Origin: Oegoconia quadripuncta
Lineage: Eukaryota > Arthropoda > Insecta > Lepidoptera > Autostichidae
Direction of reading: 5' to 3'
Assembly (NCBI GenBank): GCA_949316235.1
Contig: OX438741.1
Coordinates: forward strand, 9,290,124 to 9,354,123
DNA: 64,000 nucleotides
In this document: piece by piece, positions 55,580 through 64,000 of the stretch
How the letters are laid out: the number at the start of each line of letters is the position of its first letter
How positions within the stretch are numbered: the stretch's first letter is position 1
The notes under the pieces: model-generated
Told to the model about the DNA's origin: nothing
Seen by the model: the letters and a program-made list of their open reading frames with translations, nothing else
Databases searched by the model: none
Made by a program: the position numbers and the translations under genes

Positions 55580-56765
55580 GAAGAAGATGTGACATAAAAC
55601 ATCAATAGCATATTGTAAGGGTTAATGCATTTTGTTCTGCAATTACATGTTTGTACTGTTTGTCAGTATAATGTGCATGTCTATGCGTGTGTGTGTATGC
55701 CATGCGGTTTTCATCTTTACATTTTAACATTAATTGTATCCGTGTGAAGCCGGGGCCGGTCGCTAGTAAGCTTAAAAAACTTTTGGAAAAGTTATGATCG
55801 GTGATCGAAGAACTAAAGTGCCGAACCGGTTAGAAATCTGATGATATTATGGCACTGGGAACTCCTAGAACTTTCTAGAAATGACGATCTAGGTGAAACT
55901 AGAAACGCGGTAAACAAATTTTCCCATAGCTGTGGGTTGTATGGAAGAGATCGCTTTTAGTGACAAGACAGTCGAATTTTATTCTATTGTTATCATTAAA
56001 AATTATTGTAAATTATTTTGTGCAATAAAGAGTATTTGTAATGTATTGTATTATATAGAAAGGGCACGGAGCCGCTTAGTGGCAATTGGACTATGACAGG
56101 CAGAAATGATGACGTAATACCTTTGAAACTCGTTTGTTATTTAAAATTTTGTGTTATTAAACACTTTAAAGCTAATACACTCACACTATTAAAAATAAAA
56201 CTAATTTTAACCAAGTGTGTAACCGCAGCATATCTTGTGGTTGCGCGGTATTACCACATGTGATACATGCATAATATTTTCATAAACAAAACACGGTATT
56301 TCCAATTATTTATCGCAATATTTTCGTTAATTAATTAATTTTGTTTTCATTTCAGTTGGGCTATATAGATTTCCTTATAAGGCTAATTCTTGGAATCCGT
56401 GAAGATCTAAATTTAAAATTTAGATTAACCACTCAACGGTCCGCGGTTACACCTGTAACCAAAAAAAAGGACCAGTCTACTGTCCTTGGTTACAACATTA
56501 ACCATAGCGCGCTGCTTTAATGCAGTAGATGTAACCTGTAGATGGAACTTTGGTGAGAAAAAAATGTTCTGTGTGACCACTAATAAATGATCTTACGGCA
56601 TATTATGTTCATAGAGGGCTGTATTCGGCTGTTCTTATAGACAAAAGAAAATATCAAAATTCGTCCAGTAGCTTTTTGCTAACGTACGATGGGACACCCT
56701 ACCCTAAAAGCGTTTACTCGTATTTGATACACTGAACGACACATTCATTAAATACATTAAATATA
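55580..56765. other. AT-rich, no clear feature
   Basis: Includes an A-rich 3'-end-like AATTATTTTGTGCAATAAAG near 56010 and the inverted pair GATCTAAATTTAAAATTTAGAT near 56404. No gene. Confidence 0.35.
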
Positions 56766-57822
56766 CAGGGCGTCCCAAAGTTATGGGACATGAAGGGGAA
56801 GTACCTTAAATATTGTAGATAGTGAATTTTGCTCAAAGAAGACTTTATGTTATTTTTAAAAGTTAGTAATTCTGCATTCATAGATTTTCTAAAAATTACT
56901 TGCTTCGGCTGGGAATCGAACCGACTTAAATGTGAAAAAAAAAACACCCTACTTTTATGATGCCAATCGAAAGAATAGCTAAAAAATAATAACTCTGCCT
57001 AAGTAACATAGTATTTTAAAAGAAAGGAACAACATAAAATGATTGAGTCAAATTTCAAGAAAGTTATTTATTGCCGACGCCTTCAAATTTTAAGGGATAA
57101 GATAAGAAACCATTCCGCGGCGGAGCAAGAAAACTTAATTTTCCAACAAGATGGAGCTCCGGCTCATAATAGTCGGAGAGCAGCAGATTTTCTAAATGAA
57201 TGTTTTCCTACATGGATTGGTACAAATGGACCGATTAGATGGCCGGCCAGATCCCCGGACCTCACACCATTAGATTTCTTCTTTTGGGGATACGTGAAAG
57301 ATATGCTATACAAAAAGCGATACGAGAACGTAGGCGAGTTGCAAACAGAATTGTGCCATATCACATCGAGTGTTCACCATAAAATGATTAGAAAATCAAC
57401 AGGCAGCGGGCTCATTAAAAGATTGGCGATTTGCGTAAGACAAGAGGGATCACATTTTGAGCATTTAATTAATTAATTTACAAAAAAATACCTACTTAAT
57501 TGACTACGGCAGTTTCATGTATGTTTTTTATTTGATTAAAATGATTAATTTCACGTTGTTCCTTTCTTTTAAAATACTATGTTACTTAGGCAGAGTTATT
57601 ATTTTTTAGCTATTCTTTCGATTGGCATCATAAAAGTAGGGTGTTTTTTTTTTCACATTTGAGTCGGTTCGATTCCCAGCCGAAGCAAATAATTTTTAGA
57701 AAATCTATGAATGCAGAATTACTAACTTTTAAAAATAACATAAAGTCTTCTTTGAGCAAAATTCACTATCTACGATATTTAAGGTACTTCCCCTTCATGT
57801 CCCATAACTTTGGGACGCCCTG
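56766..57822 (+). mobile_element. Tc1/mariner-type element with 268-bp inverted repeats
   Basis: The element starts CAGGGCGTCCCAAAG and ends with the reverse complement, and both ends are flanked by TA, the target duplication of the Tc1/mariner superfamily. The inverted repeats run 56766-57033 and 57555-57822, 268 bp each, and differ at only a few positions. Such long repeats are unusual for mariner elements, which usually have about 30 bp. The interior of about 520 bp carries a partial transposase. Confidence 0.9.
57039..57476 (+). CDS. Partial mariner-type transposase (C-terminal catalytic part)
   Basis: The frame of 145 residues carries the second catalytic Asp in IFQQDGAPAH (D38) and the third in SPDLTPLDFFFWG (D79), with 40 residues between them, followed by WGYVKD and a C-terminal tail ending near the right inverted repeat. 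The motifs match the large insect group of Tc1/mariner transposases with SPDLTPLDFFLWG. A complete protein would be about 350 residues; the helix-turn-helix DNA-binding region and the first catalytic Asp are absent, and the Met at 57039 sits only 5 bp inside the left repeat. The element is therefore an internally deleted copy that could move only if an intact relative supplied transposase. Confidence 0.85.
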   Translation: MIESNFKKVIYCRRLQILRDKIRNHSAAEQENLIFQQDGAPAHNSRRAADFLNECFPTWIGTNGPIRWPARSPDLTPLDFFFWGYVKDMLYKKRYENVGELQTELCHITSSVHHKMIRKSTGSGLIKRLAICVRQEGSHFEHLIN

Positions 57823-58267
57823 TATATATTACATACACTGCTAAAATTATAAAACACTTCCCTTTTGGCTTTCTTTAGTTGGGTAAAAAGGCGACTATAG
57901 CTATTGTCATAATGAACTTTAATACCAAATAAATAAACAATAATATTATCATCACCTTCGTTTCGGCATCATTACCTTCGCTCAGAAAAAAAACGAAGGT
58001 AAAAAAGGTAAAGAGGACGCGCTAATAATAGTAAATTCTCATATACTTACCGAAAAATCTCAACGAATGTAGTAGGCAACACTTGTGGTAATCCCCTTCC
58101 CGGCACCAACACGAAATATTTTTTTAAACAGCCTCGTGGCGCCCGCCCTGAGCACACCTGACACTTGGATTAGCAAGTCCGACACCTCTTTTATTTTTTT
58201 ATTACGGGCCAAGTGTTTCGAAAGCAAGTGCCGCAAACTCGTAATTATAGTACTAGTTAAATTAGTG

Positions 58268-58392
58268 AGTTAAGTGGCTGTGGACAGGGACAGGGCACAT
58301 AGCTCAACGAAGCGATGGCCGGTGTGGCCTTAAAGTTCTCGAGTAGAGACCACGCACTGGCAGCGTAGGATGTTCTGATGATGATGATCTGG
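58268..58392 (+). mobile_element. RTE-type LINE fragment
   Basis: GGACAGGGCACATAGCTCAA and CTCGAGTAGAGACCACGCAC recall WAGHIARR...VLEWRP; it ends GATGATGATGAT. Confidence 0.55.
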
Positions 58393-58446
58393 TGAAGGAT
58401 GCATGCCACTATTTATTTTCCACACACATAAGTATAAGCTAAATAT

Positions 58447-58686
58447 ATATAAATATCTTTACACATAAACACAGAGCCATCTAAATAGTTCCACACTAAG
58501 CAACTAGGCTTGTATTATAGATACCAGATGCGTTTGATAAACTACACATAAATGAAAAACATCCATAACTCGGGAACACATATCTGTATTCATCATACAA
58601 ACATATGCCCTTAGCGAGATTCGAACACGCGACCTTGTTTGGTATTGCAGCAGAGTTTTTAACCACTACACCAAACAGGTCGTCGA
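58447..58686 (-). mobile_element. SINE-A, full copy
   Basis: Inverted copy like that at 49975, with the CTCF-like core broken by a small insertion (GAGCCATCTAAATAGTTCC). The head is TTTAACCACTACACCAAACA. Confidence 0.9.
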
Positions 58687-58861
58687 AAGCTATACAATTA
58701 TTCCAACAACACGCACTAACAAAGGCTCGTACCTACTTAATAAAACTATCCCTAGACTGAGACAAACTTAGAGATATTTGAGATTATTCTATTTATTCCA
58801 ACCGCTCTCTGTCGAACTATCTTCACTATCTTCAGCATTGGACATCCCGTGGCTTTCGGCC

Positions 58862-59010
58862 AAAGTCAAGGTCAAAAATGCTTTATTTTGTAGGTACACA
58901 GCGTACACTTAAAATAGTCAATTTTACATTTTTTAAGCTACTGCTTGTTAAAAATGCAATTTTCCCCTGAGAAGAATAAGCAAGAAACTCGAAGGGTTGC
59001 TCTTTTAAAA
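58862..59010 (-). mobile_element. LINE 3' end fragment (same family)
   Basis: AAAATGCTTTATTTTGTAGG, TACACTTAAAATAGTCA, CAATTTTCCCCTGAGAAGAA, AAACTCGAAGGGTTGCTCTT. Confidence 0.6.
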
Positions 59011-59891
59011 TTAATTTTAAAAGGGCCATTGGATTATATATGTCCATCTTAATCTATATACATTACTTTATCAAACCGCAAAGTTTTGCCGACGAGGAAT
59101 TCTGGTGAGGTTCGCCATACAAAGAAAATTCTTATTGATTGGCCTATTTTAGGTAAACCCCAGCTCTTGTAAAATTATATCCTAACCGTAACACCACTGT
59201 GAGAGACCAGTATGAAGGTTAGTCGGGCGCGGAGCTCTTCCAGTAGCCTTGCTCATGTTCAAGTTATGATTACTGACCACTACACTCTCAATAACACATA
59301 ATCGACCTTGAGCGATCCTTCCTTTATTATTGGCTAAATTGCTCACCATTTAAGGCGGAGTGTGACCACGATAATGACATCCTTGTAGCCTAACACGCTG
59401 CACATACTTAGAGGGTTTAATTAAATGTGGTACCGTCTTAAGCGGGCGTTTGAGTCATGGGACCAGGCCTGAAGCGATTTGAATATGCTTGTTTAGGTCA
59501 CCTTTGATATTGTTAAGTACCTCGAAGGTATGTACTACATACTAAATTAAACAGTAGACATGATTGGGCAGCTACATTAATTTTCAATGAAATGCCCCTA
59601 AATCACTAATTTACGGACATGTGTACCCAATTTATTGAGGGCATTCATAATGCGAACAGGCAGGGCATGGAACTCCCTTCTGGCGTCAGTCTTTCCTGAA
59701 ATCTAAAACCTTGGGATCTTCAAAAGCAGAGTGGGACTGGGGTCGCGTGTTTCATCTTCGACCACATCCTCACTTTCCATCAGGTGGAATATGGTCAAAC
59801 GCATCATAAAAAGTGGGTTGCAAATTTTGCAACGGACAACTTACATATATGAATGTTGTAAACTAAATAAAAGCTTCAAAAAAATAAATGT

Positions 59892-59990
59892 ATTTTTGTA
59901 GTATAACAACCATCTGGTATCCATTGTATAGCTACTTCGTGTTGAACTAGATGGCGCTGTATGTATTCTCAAGGATATTTATTATTATTA
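59892..59990 (+). mobile_element. SINE-A 3' fragment with (TTA)n tail
   Basis: CAACCATCTGGTATCCATTG, then GAACTAGATGGCGCTGTATG and AAGGATATTTATTATTATTA, continuing as a TTA microsatellite to about 60008. Confidence 0.85.
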
Positions 59991-60206
59991 TTATTATTTT
60001 TATTTTATTACTATTCTAAAGCTATATTTTGCGAGGTATTTTTGCGACATATTGGGAAATAAAAAAATAGTTGATTATGACTCATTACATTTCTATGCAG
60101 TCGGATGTGCACCGCTTGAGTAAAATTTGACTGTAGGCGCTGTAGGTACTTGAGATTGACGACTTTAGTTTCATTGAAGATAGTGTTAGGTCTCAAGTTG
60201 TACTTA

Positions 60207-60369
60207 ATGTTAATAGCATTGTTGTGTTCCGGTTGTCAGAGATAAGATAGCCAGTCCCCCAAATGTGTTGGGGTTTCCGGGTCTGTACGCTTCCACCTTC
60301 GACCTCATCTTCACTTAACATCAGGTGTAATTGAGGTCAAGTATCAACCCGTTGTGCATAAAAAAAAAG
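60207..60369 (+). mobile_element. SINE-C 3' part
   Basis: TAATGTTAATAGCATTGTTG, CCAGTCCCCCAAATGTGTTG, GTTGTGCATAAAAAAAA. An inverted head half lies 170 bp downstream. Confidence 0.9.
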
Positions 60370-60539
60370 AAGAAGACGGTCGTTTTTCGGTACTGCTACG
60401 GCGAGGATCTTCTTCCAGATGTTTATTCTTTTTCAGCATATTTATAGTAATTCTCAAATAATATTGCTTTTGTACGTGTAATAGTTTTAATCTAAATTCT
60501 TTAAGTTAAAATCTTTTTTTTTCACCGACATCCCCTGCA

Positions 60540-60703
60540 CAAAACTGCTGATTTAGATAAGATGGTGGTAGCTAGCCAGGCGGACATTTAAAATGCCCTA
60601 ACACCAAACAAACCAAGTACTTCAACATGTACCCCACTGGGTATCGAACCCGCGACCTCCGAATCGTAAACCCAACGTTGTTTACATTGAACCACGGAGG
60701 CGG
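60540..60703 (-). mobile_element. SINE-C 5' part (head)
   Basis: GGTAGCTAGCCAGGCGGACA, GGTATCGAACCCGCGACCTC, CATTGAACCACGGAGGCGG. It holds the half missing from the + copy at 60207, so the two may be pieces of one inverted copy or two insertions. Confidence 0.9.
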
Positions 60704-61127
60704 AGGCGGCGAAGCCAAGGCGGCTTCTGTTTCAGAAAATAATTTAGAATTTTGAATCCAATTCCAAAAAATTAAAAAGCAAAAGAGTATCGAAAAGAAA
60801 GAGGTCATGTTTAACTATCAAAACTAACCGGGTATGCAAAATTTAGTATCCGTGCTATTAACCGTTAAGGAGTTCCCCTCATGAGGAGACAATTCTGGCT
60901 GTAGAATCAGTTTATGTACTTCATATAACTGCATTTTCATCAGTACTGAATGAGTGTGCAAAATTTCAGCACCTTCAGTAAATAGGATTTTATATGCAAA
61001 TTTTGAAACGGATTACGAACATTACCAGTTAAATGAGACATTTTAAAACATTTATAAATTAATTAGTTTCACACATATACCAATCTCATCAAATTAACAG
61101 CAGGGATGGACTTTTAGAAATATACTG

Positions 61128-61358
61128 AAACTACCTTTCCGACTGCGAGACTTTTCGCCAGGGTGGAATAACTTTTTCGCGTAAATTTGTTTATCCCGCG
61201 GGAACTACTCACTTTATCAGGATAAAAAATTTTTTAATACAGGGTATTTTCTACTTACATACCAAATTTCATCCAAATCCGTTCATTCGTTACGCTGTGA
61301 TTGAGCAACAAACAAACAAATAGCATCCAAACTTTCGTATTTATAATATTAGTTAGAT
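61128..61358 (-). mobile_element. Helitron-like element
   Basis: TTTATCCCGCGGGAACTACT, AATTTCATCCAAATCCGTTC, TTATAATATTAGTTAGA. Confidence 0.75.
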
Positions 61359-61379
61359 GCACATGTGTGATAGTCCCAT

Positions 61380-61462
61380 TTTTTGACACCCACGAGAAGA
61401 GACAGGTTATATCAATTGTTTTAACATTCCAGAAACCATACGGAACCTCATTACGCTATTGT
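61380..61462 (-). mobile_element. Decayed repeat, same block
   Basis: TTGACACCCACGAGAAGAGA and CAGAAACCATACGGAACCTC. Confidence 0.45.
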
Positions 61463-61734
61463 TATGATTTATCAACCTAAAGGTTGACTAAGTCGGTCAC
61501 CCAACAGACAACGTAATAAGTCAGTCATTATTACGCAATTCAATGACGTCAATATATTTTATCGTCATTTTTAGTGGGACTAACGTCATTAATATCATTT
61601 ATTTAATTACTCATATGTTGAACGGCGGTAAATCAGTGCGTAAATCACACTAAAAGCACCTACCCTAAGAATACCCTAACCTTCTATTTCTATACCACTT
61701 TTCATTCAAATAATGTTCAGGCGTTACAGCGTGG

Positions 61735-62085
61735 TTAAGATGGTTTATTCCACACGGCAATTCATACAAATTTTTCGAAATGAATTGACCGAATCTAAAG
61801 AAACTTTATAGGTATATGCAGGAAACATAGATCTAAAAAGTTAGTAGAAAAGATTTTCAAACAATAGAATTTAAAGGAATACCTATATTGCAATTTTTCT
61901 GTTATTATGGAAAACTTAAAATCGTTCTAAATTAGTTTCAATGCTCTTAAAATATTCTCTATTAACTTTTTATACCTATGTACGTGCTCTGTGCGTATAA
62001 AGTTTCATTAGAATCGGTTTATTTTTTTCGAAAAATTTGGACAGGAAAGTTTGTATGGAATGCCATGCGAGATAAATCCTCTTAA
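61735..62085. mobile_element. TTAA-flanked MITE, uninterrupted copy
   Basis: The ends are TTAAGATGGTTTATTCCAC and inverted GAGATAAATCCTCTTAA, with TTAA at 61735-61738 and 62082-62085. It aligns in layout with 31226-31844 minus the hAT-like insert, so it gives the empty-site state of that locus. Confidence 0.75.
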
Positions 62086-62289
62086 TTATCCTAAAACATT
62101 CAAACTTTTACGCTAGACCACAGGAGTCTTTTACTCTGTGGCTAGAGACTCCGCGGCGGTTTGCCAAAGTTTATCCTATTTCGGAATAAAAAGGAGGTAT
62201 CCCATATTAATCAATCTACACTCTATCATTGTATGCTTATAGATCACTAATTTTAAAAAGACAAAGTGTGACGAGAAGACACTACTACA

Positions 62290-62460
62290 TTTTTAGAATT
62301 AGATACTTCGTGCCTTTTTTAAAATAGTTACAGGAGTTCTCATATTCTTCGACGCAATGAAATTCATAATGGTAATTTTAATCATATAGTCTATGTTTTA
62401 TTACTAAATATACCTATACTATATCTAATGCAAGCTGCCGATTTGTTAGAAAACATACTA
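62290..62460. mobile_element. Long inverted-repeat element, right-arm fragment
   Basis: GACGCAATGAAATTCATAAT, GGTAATTTTAAT, TTTATTACTAAATA and GCCGATTTGTTAG match the right arm of the copies at 14625 and 48790. The left arm is missing or unrecognisable. Confidence 0.65.
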
Positions 62461-62474
62461 CCATTTCTTTAAAG

Positions 62475-63845
62475 TGTCCATGTCTGTACTGTGTCTGTAC
62501 TAATAGTGACACTAAGTTAGACATCCAAATTTCCTATTTAACACTCGTCTAGATCCAGCAAGATACTCTTAAAAACATTAATAAGTGAGCAGAATTTTTC
62601 TTGGACTTGGCACGCACAAGGCAATAATTTCTGTGGTCTGTGGTTGCCGTGAATTACAAATGACACGTATTTGAAACATGCGCTTACGCATATTTACAGA
62701 AGAGTGTCTCTATTTTGACAAGCTGCGACCATTATTTTCACATACAGAACTAAGAGTGATTCGTCTTTGCGATTATACAAAAATTATGGCCTTGAGCGGC
62801 CGCCTTTGATTGGTCAATACAACTCTAAAACGTCACGATGCACGCTGATTAATGTAGATGTACGGAATTCTATTCGATGAGGATAGTAGCATAGTATACG
62901 GGCGTAGAAAGAGTCATAATATTCTTAGTGCATAGCTACTTAACTACATGCGTCATTCAGTAGATTAGGACAAGAATTTAATATAAGTATTTTTATTACT
63001 GTAAGTTATTTACTGTATAGCATTCTTCTATATACGTTTGACCGATTACCTTAATGAAGCTAAATATATAAATGGTGATAATTCATTAAAAGTCAGTCAA
63101 GTGCGAGTCAGATTCGTGCACGTGGAATTCCGTTACATATACTACAAGTGCAAAATATCCGAGTCGTTCGACTTTTGTGCTTATACAATATAGTTTGGAA
63201 TTAATGATTATTTCACTATTTGCAAAATTACGCTTATTGCAAATTGAAAATTGTGATTATCTACGAAGTTGTTTAAAGCGAAACAAATTTTTAGTATTTG
63301 TTATATTTCTATAGAATGCTATTAATGAAAGTGAGTCTGATTAGTTGGTTGCTATTATCCACTTTAAATTTTTCAGACATTTTCACTTTCCAAATTTTGT
63401 CTAAAATTTTTAAGAAAATGTTTCATTTTATGTCAAAGCGATACTATGAAAGTTTAGAATTGTTATATCTTCACATGAACTAGAGGTCTCTGAGCAGGCA
63501 GACCCATGGTCGGATGGAATACATTCATTATTATTGCTCCGATTGGACTCTTTGATTACGGATCCATAAGAATAGGTACATTATATACATGTGATATATG
63601 GACAGTTGTTAGTTAAAATTTTCATCATTAGTAATCTGACGTGATGCCTGCCAATCCGAAGTAAGCAATTAAAAAGGCTATAATTAATAGAGACGTACTT
63701 TACACGTACAAACGAGCGCGTGTTTTATTATTAATTTACTCGAAGGTTGCTTTATGGGTTAGCTTATGTATAAGCCCTATCATAGTGTCGAAGACCAAGT
63801 GGATCTGAGTTACAAACACAGGATCACGAGGTGCCTAGCTTCCTT
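62475..63845. other. Unique AT-rich intron sequence
   Basis: Contains a small GC-richer spot at 62785-62830 (GAGCGGCCGCCTTTGATTGG; CCTTTGAT is a TCF/pangolin-type core). Otherwise no feature. Confidence 0.35.
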
Positions 63846-63849
63846 CATA

Positions 63850-64000
63850 GTTTGGTGTAGTGGTTAAAAATTCTGACTGCTACACCAAACGGTCGCGGGT
63901 TCGAATCCGCTAGGGGCATATGTTTGTATGCTGAATACAAACATGTGTTCCCGAGTTATGGATGTTTTTCATTTATACATGTATTAATTTACAAAAAAAA
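63850..64000 (+). mobile_element. SINE-A, cut by the window end
   Basis: Head TTTGGTGTAGTGGTTAAAAA, B box GGGTTCGAATCCGC, body GAGTTATGGATGTTTTTCAT. The 3' end lies outside the window. Confidence 0.9.

Larger units (their letters stand above)
45087..64000 (+). other. Sox intron within the HMG box, continuing past the window
   Basis: The donor GTGAGTG at 45087 interrupts the HMG box after KMLG. I looked on the + strand for a continuation resembling K-W-R-S-L...RRPFVEEAERLR and found none up to 64000. The intron is therefore at least 18.9 kb and the second half of the box lies downstream. From memory, vertebrate group F genes (Sox7/17/18) also have their intron inside the box at about this position. 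Confidence 0.75.

Noticed and set aside
1..64000. CRISPR array, bacterial operon, integron or virus
   Set aside because: There are no regularly spaced repeats, no ribosome-binding-site-led gene runs and no viral genes; splice sites, SINEs and LINEs show an insect nuclear genome.

Overview
This window is insect nuclear DNA, most likely from a moth or butterfly. It is AT-rich, gene-poor and crowded with decayed transposable elements of kinds that are typical of Lepidoptera: tRNA-headed SINEs, a 5S-rRNA-headed SINE, Helitron-like short elements, RTE and Jockey/CR1-like LINE fragments, and TA-, TTAA- and 8-bp-duplication DNA elements. The order-level assignment is from memory of those repeat families, not from a search.

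Only one host gene is clearly present: a group F Sox transcription factor on the + strand, orthologous by its HMG box to Drosophila Sox15. The exon at 44695-45086 carries an acidic, Tyr/Ser-rich N-terminus and the first half of the HMG box, and ends at a strong splice donor inside the box. The second half of the box is not in the window, so the following intron is longer than 18.9 kb. A second exon at 8677-8939, with a strong acceptor and donor, ends in an open frame that joins the HMG exon in phase. If this model is right, a 35.8-kb intron separates the two and nearly the whole window is one transcription unit. The leader in that exon carries three short upstream ORFs.

Layout. 1-8.3 kb: upstream (or an earlier intron), mostly LINE and SINE debris. 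8.3-14.6 kb: the candidate first coding exon in a repeat-poor stretch with several CpG-rich, unique islands, the best place to look for cis-regulation. 14.6-39.9 kb: intron with long-TIR elements, a mariner deletion derivative (17.6-18.5 kb), a nested TTAA/hAT insertion (31.2-31.8 kb) and a hAT MITE (38.7-38.9 kb). 39.96-42.9 kb: one 5'-truncated LINE whose remaining 846-residue frame is open, antisense to the Sox gene. 44.3-44.65 kb: two SINE copies ending about 50 bp before the HMG exon. 45.1-64 kb: intron with SINEs, a long-TIR element split by a SINE, CAGGGTG-type MITEs, and a 1057-bp mariner with 268-bp inverted repeats and a partial transposase (56.77-57.82 kb).

The most interesting non-genic signal is that one tRNA-derived SINE family carries a CTCF-like core (AACTAGATGGCGCT) near its 3' end, found intact seven times in this window. 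Nothing here points to a bacterial-type system, CRISPR array or virus.
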